In this document: one piece after another, positions 1-13,303 of the stretch | How the letters are laid out: every line of letters begins with the position of its first letter | Position numbering within the stretch: the first letter of the stretch is position 1 | From: Paracamarosporium sp. OC-R06-R3 | Lineage: Eukaryota > Ascomycota > Dothideomycetes > Pleosporales > Didymosphaeriaceae | DNA length: 30,375 bases | Assembly: GCA_019828545.1 (NCBI GenBank) | Contig: JACVRA010000709.1 | Coordinates: 10,376 to 40,750 of the forward strand | Reading direction: 5' to 3' | Position numbers and translations under genes: made by a program | The notes under the pieces: generated by a model | Database searches by the model: none | Seen by the model: only the letters and a program-made list of their open reading frames with translations | What the model was told of the DNA's origin: nothing

Positions 1-1878
1 CTATTATTTAGATTTCTCTAACAACTTCTATTGTCTTACCCTCCGTGATTTAATATCGTTTCTACCCTGATTACTAAGTATTCCTGCCTGAGAACCAACC
101 CTACTTGCCCCTTTGTGTCTAGCTAACCTTAGGGCTTTAACAAAACCTTTTAACTTAAAGCTTCGTTTAACCGCTTAAAGAAGGGACTAAACTAGGTAGA
201 TTTTAAAAGCATTAATCCGCCCTACAGCACTATGCAATAGCTTTACTATAATCATTATTAAGTAGAATTTCTAGTAACTATACTATTTTAGTCCATCTTC
301 AGCTACAGCCACGCTGCTACCTATTACTCCTAATCTCGCCGGTACTCACTGCAAAGAGATCACCGATCCTCCTCTATCTCTTAGTTTTCAGGCTATCTCG
401 CACATTCTTCTGATAATGCTCTGTCCACTTTGCCTAGTAGGTTGCGCTAGGGCGCGCAGGGCTGACATATTGTCGCTTGCAATCACGGTAGGCAGCGCAA
501 GCTTCCTCACGTCTAGGGGAAAGCTCCCTAGGTTATTCCATATGCATTTAATATGTACCATTATATAATGTATTGCCATAAGTTTAGTATAATTTATGGT
601 AATTCAATCGTTTCACCCAATTCGTAGGCATTTTTTGTCCTCTACCCAGCTATAGTCAAGGCTAAAGTATATCCCAATGCTAATATTGCCTTTCCAGTAG
701 GATGCCTTAACAAAGAGTGTTTTCTCATTTACTGCGTTCGCCCAGTCCACCGCTTCTTCTCTTTCCTATATAGTAGTCTTAAGGCCAGGGTACCAGGGTG
801 CCTAGTAGTAGGGTCCAATCATTTCAAGGTCTATCAGATCAATTTTCTCAAACCTACATACGATCTATTGTAGCGGCGACCAGAAGCGCCTATTTAATAT
901 ATCCAGCTACCGTTGTAGACGCCAGAAAGGGTGCTTCTTCGACAGTGTGTAACACTTGACCTAGAACTTGCCTTGCTAATGCTCCCACCAATTACGTATT
1001 AGGGCAATGCCTAATTCGGCCTCCGCTCTCTCTATACCTAGTATATAGAACGCCCCTACGGTCGCTTACGCCCACAGCCTTTGTACTTGATTAAGTATCT
1101 TCTTCATTTGCTTTGCCGCCTTAGGGGACCATATTGGCAAGGCATAGTCGATCACTGACGCCACTTTTATTATAAAGAGTGTCCAGGCTGTCTGCGGGTT
1201 CAGTCCTTTTATGCATTTCAGTGCAGATGCTGCCTTTAATCCCCTCTTTCCGGCTTAGACTACGTGTTCTTTGTAGCGTAGCTACTGATTGAGAATCACT
1301 CCCAGAATCTTAACTTCATGTATAGGTGTAATTTCCTCTCCGTCTATAACTAGAGGTAAGCTTGAGAGCTTGCTATTGTTGCATGTAAGATATGCGAAGG
1401 CTGTTTTGCTCCCTTTAAAAGATGCCCTACTTGCTCTAGCCCACCGTTCCGCTTTGTCAACAACCGTGGTTTGTAAGGTCAATGTGTTGGCTTCCGCTAA
1501 GTCGTCCACGACCCACGCAGTGTAATCGTCGACGAAAGCTATTACTCCTTTATTGCGGTTCTACTGTAATGTAACCAGGTCAGCGTTGAAAAAGAGGAAT
1601 ACGATTGGCAAGATGTTGGATCCTTGCAGTAACCCTAATCAGGGCAGGTCGGTAAGTAGAGTTGTTTCCCTGTTGATGGTAACGGAGGCTTTCCGTTCTG
1701 TGCAGAAGTCGCGGATCCATTTGGTGAGCGGGCGTAGTATGTCCCGCCTTTCTAGTCGCTGGCTGAGCACTTCAACATCTACTCCATTGAATGCTCTGCG
1801 CACATCAAAACTAACTAAGCTCAGTACGTTACCATCTCTCCACGCCTGGAAGGCTCGTTCCATTTCAATAGAGAAAAG
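1..1878 (-). mobile_element. Degraded Tad1-like non-LTR retrotransposon (RT and RNase H remnants)
   Basis: Read on the minus strand, this stretch holds recognisable pieces of a LINE polyprotein in the expected order. At 1863-1639 is the start of a reverse transcriptase (AWRDGNVLSLVSFDVRRAFNGV). At about 1635-1500 there is FLFFNADLV and the catalytic FVDDY box, interrupted by in-frame stops. At 1525-1282 is the following RT segment ending HEVKILGVILNQ. At 579-388 is an RNase H-like piece (VIASDNMSALRALAQP, then QSGQ). Many stops separate the pieces, so it is dead. The 5' part (endonuclease, ORF1) is missing: homology ends at about 1878, right against the DAHP synthase stop codon, as expected for a 5'-truncated insertion. 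The 3' end probably lies beyond the window; the exact limit is not visible. Confidence 0.8.
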
Positions 1879-1880
1879 AT

Positions 1881-4125
<2,245 letters not shown>

Positions 4126-4360
4126 ATGTCGCGACAGCTACCCCGCAACGAGTACACCGTCGGGTGGGTGTGCGCCCTCCTGGTCGAGTTTGCAGCCGCA
4201 CAGGAGATGTTCGACGAAGAGCACGCCGACCTGCAGCACGAGCCTGACGACAACGACGAGAACAAGTACGCCCTGGGGTCGATAGGCGGCCACAACGTCG
4301 CCATCGTGTGCCTGCCGGCCTCGTCTTTCAGAATGTGTGGGATATTCTGTAGACCTTGAG
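4126..4360 (+). pseudogene. Fragment of a fungal NLR-like protein: N-terminal nucleoside-phosphorylase-type domain
   Basis: Translation from the ATG at 4126 gives about 75 residues containing NEYTVGWVCALLVEFAAAQEM and then YALGSIGGHNVAIVCLPA. This is the characteristic beginning of the PNP_UDP-type (purine nucleoside phosphorylase-like) domain found at the N-terminus of many fungal NLR and ankyrin proteins. Similarity stops at about 4330, where intact relatives continue into a glycine-rich nucleoside-binding loop; a stop follows at 4357-4359. No NACHT, NB-ARC or repeat region follows. It is therefore a truncated relic, not a functional NLR. Confidence 0.7.
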
Positions 4361-5540
4361 CTACGCCGCAAGAACCTGCATGGTGAAACCAGCATACACT
4401 AATGCAACATGTTCCGGGCGTAGTCGAGTCAGAGCCTTCCACTTTGATGTGCCAAATCATTGTCACGATCCGCTTTCTCGTACGATAGTTCCTTCTCCCA
4501 CCTCTTCTATTCCCCCGGCAAGTCCGCTTGCGAGAATCTGCTCTATGCTGTCGTCACCGGTCTTTGTGCTCCGCATGAGTGTGGCGAGGGCAAAACACCG
4601 CATCTGTGCCTTTATCCCATTTGAGTATCGCCTGATCCACGAACCTAAGACTCAGTTCGCCTGCGGCACAGCGCAGTGGTTGATGGAACACAACACCACG
4701 GAGATGACGTGTCTCTCGCACTGTTCTTCTACGAACACGACTGCGCCAGGGTAACGATCTAATGCACTGTGCCCATGCCGACCGTCTCCCGAAACGAACT
4801 GCTATCAACCAATAATCCTGCCCATGCACCCCATCAACTCCACGCAGGGCGGTGTGACTGCACCCTTGGGGAGTCGACAGGACAGGTTAACGTGCCAACA
4901 CACACCCTACTATCAGTTATCTCATGTAGTTACGAGAGAATGAGTGACGCGTCTGAGAGGGTAGTGGACGCCTGACAAACCAGTTGCAATCCTGCATCAC
5001 ACAGACCCTCTCAGACGATGGGAAAAGCGGGCCAGTGTGTTCAATCACAGCCTCTTGTGACATGATTGCAGCGTAATAGCCATTCGATGTGCCGTACCTT
5101 AGTCCGGCGGGTCCCCAAAGTGAACTATCCACTTTCAACCCCGAACATGAATGAGAATCAGACGATACTTTCAGGAGTTAATGGCGCTAATGGGACGTCC
5201 CGCCCTCGCGGCTGTCGTTGTGGAGTAGCGTTACAACTCGTTGTTGCATTACACCCTTGTAACAGGCAGCTTTGATGTCTAAGCCCACCGACTTCTTTCC
5301 TTTCAAAGTACCTGTGCCGCGACCAGGCTTCTGCATGGGTTTTAACATATGAAAACTAAGAACAGGGGCCTACAATGCCCTATGAAGATGCATTGAAGTT
5401 GCTCATTTAATATCGGTTAAGTATTAATGCGCCGAGGGCAAGACACATCATCCCGTCCACACCACTCACCTGTACGAGCATCGCCTGATCCCCAAGCCTC
5501 AGTTCAACCCGCCTGCGGCATAGTGGGTAAGTGAGCTGCA
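4361..5540. other. Degenerate intergenic sequence with a diverged repeat pair
   Basis: No complete gene is visible. Two segments, about 4587-4676 and 5436-5522, are recognisably related: both contain cgagggcaa-acac followed by gag(t/c)atcgcctgatcc and end gcctgcggca. They are diverged, with an indel, and would encode related peptides (EYRLIHEPKTQFACG and EHRLIPKPQFNPPA). I do not recognise the parent gene. They may be debris from the same locus as the NLR fragment just upstream, but that is inference. Confidence 0.45.
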
Positions 5541-6375
5541 TCTTTTTATTGCTTTTATTCCTAGTCTAGTTTCAAAGTTGACAATCCGCTTCAAGCGACT
5601 CTGGTGATGCAGGTTAGCAGAAATTAAACACAGCTTAAATTTTATAGTATTTACTAATCTTTTCAAGTTTTATATTTTTTTTATTTAAATATCTATGCTT
5701 GCTATATAGACTAGTAAAATCTTATAACGATAGCTATACTAGTTACAAAGTTATTAAAGTTTAAAATACTCTTTAAAAAGTAGATATTACGCAAATATGT
5801 ACACTACGCGCACAGACACGTTAGCATTAAAATAATTACTAGTAAAACAGTATTTACATTACTATTCTAGTAAACGCAAAATCTATTATATATAGGTTAA
5901 AGCTTCTTTATAACTGACAATTGTAAAGTAATATAGCCAAGTAATTTTAAGCTAGCTTTTAGTACAAACTAATTTTTTAAGTTATAACATTATAAGCTAG
6001 TTAATATTGTAAAAAAGTCTTTAAAGTAGATCATAGAATAGCGTTAGCCCTACTAGGACACGCCCTTTAGGCAAATTAATATATTTATAAAATGTTTCTA
6101 TAAACACTCTATTATATTAGAAAGTATATGTATTTTAATAACTTTTTATATACAATTTAACGAAAGGCAAAAAATACGGATATAGAACATAGTAAACGCC
6201 TATTTCTATTAGTAACAACTATAGTATACTAATACGGATTCTCCTATGCCATAAAGCGTTAGAGTAGCTAAAGTGGCAGTAACTTCCAATTAACTAAGAC
6301 TACCGAAAATTAGGAAAGCAGATAGTACAAATAAGTTACTTTCATAAGAGCTATACTAACACTAATGCTCTGCGT
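5541..6375. other. AT-rich island, RIP-like
   Basis: From about 5600 to 6370 the composition turns strongly A/T rich, with long runs lacking G and C and no open frame of note. It contrasts sharply with the GC-moderate gene DNA on both sides. In filamentous ascomycetes such islands are usually old transposons mutated by RIP. The only recognisable transposon scrap lies at its right edge (6417-6473). Confidence 0.6.
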
Positions 6376-6416
6376 CACCAAAACAAGTTAGATTGACCTG
6401 ACTTTACGCGAGGATT

Positions 6417-6473
6417 GCTCGGGATTATTGGCGCTATTATGCTGCAAAGTGCAACCTCTGAGCGAGCCTTTGT
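6417..6473 (+). mobile_element. Possible hAT transposase C-terminal (dimerisation domain) remnant
   Basis: Read on the plus strand, this edge of the AT-rich island gives the peptide AIMLQSATSERAFVTGD followed by a stop. It resembles the hATC signature (small residues, then SERAFS and a glycine-rich turn). Only about 17 residues are recognisable, and no terminal inverted repeats or target duplications could be assigned. A gtggtggtggtggtggtggc triplet run follows at 6485-6510. Confidence 0.35.
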
Positions 6474-6919
6474 TACTGGGGATTAGTGGTGGTGGTGGTG
6501 GTGGCGGTAGATCTTCCAAGATCGGTCTCTAAACCTCTGGTTACCTGCCGCATATAAAATAAAACCCGCACCTGCCGAATATAGTTCACGTATATGTTCT
6601 AATGTATCGTGCTAGCCCCTTCTGCCGGCCAATTAAGATAAGAATTAAAATCTGGATAAGTTTTAGCTCTAGACGACATCAAATTTTGGATGAGATCAGA
6701 TCTAGATAATCAACATGAGGAAAGTGAGTGCACAAGTGACACACATTGATGATGATAAAAAGTTGAATGAGTGATTACAGAGCTATCTAGGGCTCATCTC
6801 GGCGCCTGGAAATGCCTATAAAGAATGCGCATCACTTTTTCCATCTCAATCTGTCCACCACGACTAACTGGCTCAACAAGCTATCAGCAATAAGAAAACC
6901 ACCCACAAGTCTAAGAAAT

Positions 6920-8356
<1,437 letters not shown>

Positions 8357-9231
8357 TATTCCTCCGCTTCTGAAAGCTAAAACTTTCGTTCAATTGCGGA
8401 ATAAGTGAAAGGTGTAGAGGTGGGATAGTATCTTGTGAAGAGATGGAAGAGTAGTGTGGTCTACAACAGTTGCACAAGCTCACAAAAGTCGAACAATTTG
8501 CTCATACATGTAGAAGTCAGCTCTTGCTATCTTTTCTATTCTATCCTCAAGCCTAGATTTATGGCTAGCTCCTCCGGTGGCGCAGGGTCTTTCTCCTACT
8601 CGTCGGGTCACTATTCGGCTATGCACCACGCAACGTGCTCGGGGTATTTCCCAATCGGAGAACGCGCAAGGCATCCATCAGCTGGGTTCACCGTGTTTAA
8701 AACGAGCAGAGATGTCACGTCACCTTTAGGCAGTGATTCGAAAATCCATGCCCCTCTCGGACGAGGATCTCGATGTATTGTACGACGACCTGCAGAAGCT
8801 ACGTGCAACACGGGGAGCAATACCAGAAAGTTGATTAGATAATGACGAAGACATGGAATCCCTGAGCTCGTATCCAAACTACAATTGACGTTGGGCTCTG
8901 AAAAAGAAAAAGGGAGGTGGCATGTTTAGCGACAGCTCATACAGTATGCCGAGAAATGGAACCTCAGCTCCACCTCGAAAGCCCCACGAGCGCCACTTCT
9001 GTACTCTTACTTGGTGAAAAAGCTTGTGCAGATAAGGTTGATAGTTTATCCTTGTCCAGGGTCCATGTTTGCAGGTTGTTTAGGTGTTTTCATGCTTCAA
9101 CGCTTTAGAGTAGCCTTTGAATGTTGTATGGTAAAACATAATTTGATGTATTTCCTCTCCTTCACTACTTCCAGCGCCACTATCTGTCTCTACTGCTACT
9201 CTGCTCAAGCATTCAGAAGGATTTTTCCCGC
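8357..9231. other. hppD upstream region and oxidoreductase downstream region; no gene seen
   Basis: The open frames here have no protein-like composition or known motif. A TCACGTCA element (8714-8721, in tgtcacgtcacc) lies about 360 bp upstream of the hppD start and resembles a CRE/bZIP-type half-site; functional relevance is unproven. The region has no obvious repeat of the families seen at 10528-11164. Confidence 0.4.
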
Positions 9232-10363
9232 TCACGCTTTCAGAAGGAGCTTTCCCGTTGTCTTGCCAGACTCCAGATCATCTTGGGCCTGAGCAGCATC
9301 CCTGAGCGGATAGACCTTGAAGATGTCAATCTTCACACCGTCTCGCTCTAGGAACTTGAAGACGGCTGCCGCGGTTGCATTCAATTCCTCTCGAGTGGCA
9401 ATGTATGCTGAGATGCGAGGCCTAACCAACTTGATGCTCTTCCCCGATATCCGCCTAACTTAGTGATCAGTACGGTTCAACAATCAATTGTCTGCGCGTC
9501 AGGATGACGACAAGATGTCCTCACATGATATCAACTGGTTCAACGGTGCCAGTTGTATTCCCGAAGCTCACCATAGATCCTTTTCGAGCGACGCACTGCA
9601 GGCTGGTATCAAAGGTGGACTTGCCTAGGCTGTCGAACACTGCAGCGACTCCGTTCCCACTAGTGAGGTCCAGCACGAGTTTGACGTAGTCTTGTTTGTT
9701 GTAGTCGATGACATGATCGGCCCCGAGCTGTCTTACCAGATCGAGCTTGGCGGTCGAGCAGGTGGCGATGACGGTGGCCCCCAAATCCTTCGCCATCTGA
9801 ACCACCCAACGGCCCGTGCCGCCCGCCGCGGCGGTGACAAGGACCCACTCTCCTGCTTTGACGGGATGGGCCTCATGCACGAGCGACCAGGCCGTCATAG
9901 CCTGGAGGGACACAGCGGCGGCAGAGCTCGTCGACAGACGTTCCGGAATGCGCACCGCTCGGGCGGCCGGAATGGCCACGTAGCTTGCGTAGGTGGATGA
10001 GTGATGGATGACTACCTTGTCGCCAACCTTGAGGCCGTAGAGGTTGCCAGCGTTTGCAACGGCAGCGACCGTTCCTGCTGACTCGCTGCCCGGGATGTAC
10101 GGGAAGTTGGTGATTGGGTAGAGTCCTTTGCGGTAATAGCTAGATGAGAGACAATTTTAGCACATCTCCAAATCGGGGCTGAAAGAATGGTAACATGATC
10201 AGTGGCGTTATATGGCTTACGTGTCGATGAAGTTCACCCCAATGTACTCGTTCTTCAGTAGAACCTCGCCTCCTTTCAACGTTGGAATGGGAACGTCGGT
10301 CTTGTACTCCAAGACTTCAGTCCCGCCGGTCTTGTTGATGAGGACGGCATCCATCGTGGCCAT
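9232..10363 (-). CDS. Zinc-independent quinone oxidoreductase (MDR superfamily, zeta-crystallin/Zta1-like)
   Basis: Three exons (10363-10221, 10139-9525 and 9454-9232) give 326 residues, the usual size for NADPH:quinone oxidoreductases. The start reads MATMDAVLINKTGG; GVNFIDT continues into YYRKGLYP across intron 1 (81 nt), and PVDIM continues into RISGKSIKL across intron 2 (70 nt). The Rossmann dinucleotide-binding motif AAAGGTGRWVVQMAK is intact, and GRADH-type structural zinc cysteines are absent. Such enzymes reduce quinones or alpha,beta-unsaturated ketones with NADPH in the cytosol. Beside HPPD, an oxidised hydroquinone such as benzoquinone acetate is a plausible but unproven substrate. 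A 137-bp piece of exon 2 (9721-9857) recurs exactly, inverted, at 10986-11122. The repeat pair upstream occupies its promoter side. Confidence 0.88.
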
Positions 10364-10527
10364 GGCTGAACCTGTACCTACAAAGGCGGATTCAAAAATC
10401 AGAATCAAGAGAAAGTAGGTATCGAACAACAGTACCGTGTCAGCCGGCAAGTGAAGATTGTGGCAATTAGGGTCGGTTCCTTCGTAGGATTAAGGTTGCG
10501 GTGGGTGACTGCAGGGTGGGGAAATGC

Positions 10528-10798
10528 GACTGCGTCCGTGCGGCACAGCAAGGGTATAGGCATCTCTTGGCATCTATGTATGCAACGACGCAGTATCACT
10601 GCAGGGTTGGGACTCCTTAAGCTACGTGGGTCCCCAGCTACGTGAGCTGACGTATGTTGCCTCAAGGCCACCAGCTTGTCAATATAATCATCATTGTAGA
10701 GTACAGGGCTCGGAATCCTTAGCGGGGTGTTGCAGCTTACATATATTAATGTAAGGACGGAGACTCCGGCATTTGTGCGTTACAGGGGTAATATATGT
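10528..10798 (+). repeat. Dispersed repeat, copy A
   Basis: The first 148 bp (10528-10675) match copy B (10841-10988) with only two differences. The last 42 bp (10757-10798) match copy B at 11123-11164 with two differences. From 10630 to 10776 it also matches copy C (19377-19525) closely, including the middle part that copy B lacks. It lies 165 bp upstream of the quinone oxidoreductase start. I found no terminal inverted repeats or transposase frame. It contains a near-palindrome, acgtgagctgacgt, at 10640-10653. Confidence 0.85.
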
Positions 10799-10840
10799 AC
10801 GAGTAGGTTGCCTTAAAGACAGGTTCCCTAAAAGAAGGAA

Positions 10841-11164
10841 GACTGCGTCCGTGCGGCACAGCAAGGGTATAGGCATCTCTTGGCATCTATGTATGCAACG
10901 ACGCAGTATCACTGCAGGGTTGGGACTCCTTAAGCTACGTGGGTCCCCAGCTACGTCAGCTGACGTGTGTTGCCTCAAGGCCACCAGCAGGAGAGTGGGT
11001 CCTTGTCACCGCCGCGGCGGGCGGCACGGGCCGTTGGGTGGTTCAGATGGCGAAGGATTTGGGGGCCACCGTCATCGCCACCTGCTCGACCGCCAAGCTC
11101 GATCTGGTAAGACAGCTCGGGGACGGAGACTCCAGCATTTGTGCGTTACAGGGGTAATGTATGT
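10841..11164 (+). repeat. Dispersed repeat, copy B, carrying an inverted fragment of the oxidoreductase gene
   Basis: Direct repeat of copy A at a 313-bp offset. The 81-bp middle segment of copy A (10676-10756) is absent and replaced by oxidoreductase exon sequence at 10986-11122, in sense on the plus strand. It contains the perfect 14-bp palindrome ACGTCAGCTGACGT at 10953-10966. Confidence 0.85.
10986..11122 (+). pseudogene. 137-bp inverted exon fragment of the quinone oxidoreductase
   Basis: This segment is the exact reverse complement of 9721-9857 and encodes AGEWVLVTAAAGGTGRW onward through TAKLDLVRQLG, the cofactor-binding motif of the neighbouring gene. It is too short to function. Identity appears complete, so the copy is recent or homogenised. 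The junctions show short overlaps with the host repeat: agc on the left and gg on the right. Confidence 0.9.
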
Positions 11165-11451
11165 GGCCACCACCTCGTCAAGCATGTCGTAGCATTATCA
11201 GAACCTGATTCAATTCAATTATGTAAATTATCACCACGGTTTCGAGCATACCCGTTTCCCTTTCAGTCCATCTCTCTTACTCTGCCAAGCAAGCACAGCA
11301 GGGACGTTTAACCTTATTCTGACCTCTCACACCGCCTCTCCACCCCATTTTCGGAGCCGTTATGGTGTAACACACAAATCTGGCCCTGCGTACAGAGATA
11401 CTCCCTTGCTTGAATTGATAGTCGGAGCATCTGATGATGCACCTCGCTACG

Positions 11452-12354
11452 CTAACCTCCTACTGTCCAGTCGGCACGCATTGCTTCTTGGACAATCCCA
11501 CCGCAGAGTCTGCCGTAAGGATTCGTTAGCGTGGCCATGGTCCTCGCCTGTTCATTCCCGTAACGGCCCGCAAGCTCGAACTCCCGGTTGGCCAGCTCCT
11601 CCAGCATCTCACTATCCATGTCCTGGACCGCACGAAGATCATGCGGATCCTGCCGCGGGCAGTTTCCGTCAGGGGGATTGTCGCCAACCCTGCCATGTTG
11701 CGGTACTACATCGATGGAAGCTCCCAGGCCGCCATCGCTGACGTCCCCACTGTTTTTCTGGGCCTGCTTCAATCTGGCAGCGGCAGCGGCCTGCCAGAAG
11801 ATCTTCCCACGCTGGATATGAGCGGACGCCAGGACCGTTCCGTGAAGCCTGGAGACCCGGGCATTGGCGTCCGAGGGCGTGGCTAGCCGAATGGCGTTGG
11901 ACAGGTCTGCCCAACGCACCAGCCTCGGCTCCTTATCAGAAGAAGGGGAACTTGTGGTCGTGGTTGATGACTGGCCGGCATGGTCGTCGTCACCAATCAG
12001 CAGCGTAAGGACCTGGGCACGGTTGCAGTACGCCGAAGCGTAGTCGGGGTTTACTGCGATGATTTGGCCCAGCTGCTCAACGGCTTTTTCAAGCAGCGGT
12101 TGCTGCGGCTGTTGTCGGAGGGTAAGGTGAATTGGATTCTGCTGAGCGTCGTCGGAGCGGACTGAGCGAAGTATCTCCCCCTCCGTCGCCAGGAACGCCT
12201 CCAGCTGCTCAGTTGTGACGTTCGGCAGTGAAGGAGCCAGTTCGTCGTCGACTAGGTCGCGAGCCTGAACCAGAGCATTTTCTGGATTGAAGACCGTGTT
12301 CAGAACCCACGAGTCGTTGGTGCTGAGGCTATTGGCCGCGGCGATGGTTGCCAT
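11452..12354 (-). CDS. TTC36-like tetratricopeptide protein, candidate HPPD stabiliser
   Basis: Single exon, 300 residues. The order of blocks matches animal TTC36: an N-terminal FNPENALVQARDL; a TPR pair (LLEKAVEQLGQIIAVNPDYASAYCNRAQVLTLL, then WADLSNAIRLATP); a further helix pair (SAHIQRGKIFWQ and ANREFELAGRYGNEQA); and the diagnostic LTNPYGRLC near the C-terminus. It is longer than the roughly 190-residue human protein because of Ser/Thr-rich (about 130-145) and Gly/Asp/Pro-rich (about 195-240) insertions. From memory, mouse TTC36 protects hydroxyphenylpyruvate dioxygenase from degradation; that would explain its place two genes from HPPD. Aspergillus fumigatus tyrosine clusters contain an accessory gene, hmgX, needed for HPPD-dependent pigment; whether this is its homologue I cannot verify. 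A generic TPR protein is the alternative. Confidence 0.75.
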   Translation of the reverse strand: MATIAAANSLSTNDSWVLNTVFNPENALVQARDLVDDELAPSLPNVTTEQLEAFLATEGEILRSVRSDDAQQNPIHLTLRQQPQQPLLEKAVEQLGQIIAVNPDYASAYCNRAQVLTLLIGDDDHAGQSSTTTTSSPSSDKEPRLVRWADLSNAIRLATPSDANARVSRLHGTVLASAHIQRGKIFWQAAAAARLKQAQKNSGDVSDGGLGASIDVVPQHGRVGDNPPDGNCPRQDPHDLRAVQDMDSEMLEELANREFELAGRYGNEQARTMATLTNPYGRLCGGIVQEAMRADWTVGG

Positions 12355-12615
12355 TGCATGTATGTACGATTGGTCGAGATCATATAAACAAGGGAACTAA
12401 TTTGAAATGGAGGAGCAGTAAAGCAGGTGAAAGTTGTTATGTTGTGTCAAGTTTCTTATCAACGTAGACAATCTTAGGTGGTTAATAAGTCTAGAACCTA
12501 TGTTTTCTTCTTGCACGCCATATCAACGTAAACCCCCAGCTTTCGAAGAGGTTCTGATTGCATGAAGATGCGCAAGGAAAGAAAAGGAAACATGCGTCTA
12601 TTCACGGATGGGGGC

Positions 12616-12774
12616 CCCGAGTATGCGCTCCTAATATTGTAGGATCTGCAGTACCGTATCAGCTGCAAATTACTGCTAGAAGGATCGCTGGTCCCGAGTA
12701 TGCGCTGCTAAACACTATAGGATCTGCAGTACCGTATCGACTGGGTTTAAGGAATACTGCTAGAAGGATCGCTA
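12616..12774 (+). repeat. Two-unit tandem repeat, period about 77 bp
   Basis: Unit 1 (12616-12691) and unit 2 (12693-12774) both run cccgagtatgcgct, then aggatctgcagtaccgtatc, then actgctagaaggatcgct. They differ by scattered substitutions and an insertion of about 6 bp in unit 2. The second unit overlaps the left arm of the fold-back repeat. Confidence 0.85.
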
Positions 12775-12979
12775 GCTCGCGGGTCACGCGGGATTGCGTC
12801 AAAAGCTTTAGCCGTTAACAGAGCCTGTGGCCGAGGCATCTTTTTTTGATGAGAAATTGCATAAGGGTCACTATAACAACTGTTGTCTTATTAGGCCATA
12901 GAAGCTTGGACTTGACACAATCCCGCCTGACCCGCGAGCTAACGATCCTTCCAGCAGAATTTCTTCACAACCAGTCGAT
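12736..12979. repeat. Fold-back inverted repeat (about 67-bp arms)
   Basis: The left arm 12736-12802 and the right arm 12912-12979 are reverse complements with scattered mismatches. Both contain the core ctcgcgggtca next to gcgggattg (left), with the complement on the right, around a spacer of about 109 bp. Several mismatches are C/T or G/A transitions. It could be a MITE-like foldback element or an inverted duplication of part of the tandem repeat. Confidence 0.8.
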
Positions 12980-13303
12980 CTTTTGCTCCAGTGGATAAAG
13001 TGGCTGGTGAGATGTAGAGGGCGCCTATTGGTCAAACTCCCTTGTCGTTTCTAGACGCATTCGCCGGAGAAAGAGATACAGTAGCAATCAATCTTGGTGA
13101 ACTATACTCGGCAGGGGTGCCAGTGCACTCATCAAAACAAGGACGATGGACATGATTGGCTAGGAGATTCCTCAAAATTCTATATTCTTTCATATTTCAA
13201 AGTGCAGCCTTGGAGCGAGCTTCTATCTGGGGGTGCTAGATACTAGTATTGAAAACAACCAATAATCCCGTAGCAGCAGAGCCATGATCTTGAAAAGACG
13301 AAC

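Larger units (their letters stand above)
12355..13303. other. Intergenic region with tandem and inverted repeats; no gene seen
   Basis: This lies between the TTC36-like gene (start at 12354) and the 3' end of the DOPA dioxygenase gene (13304). It holds a two-unit tandem repeat and a fold-back inverted repeat. At about 13186-13237 a short stretch reads SFIFQSAALERASIWG, which echoes the possible hAT scrap at 6417-6473. No intact coding sequence is visible. Confidence 0.5.

Noticed and set aside
10773..11192. Plus-strand open frame that fuses repeat sequence to oxidoreductase-like residues
   Set aside because: The frame runs through the repeat and the captured fragment by chance. In one frame the fragment reads out of phase with the real protein, and there is no start context or gene structure.
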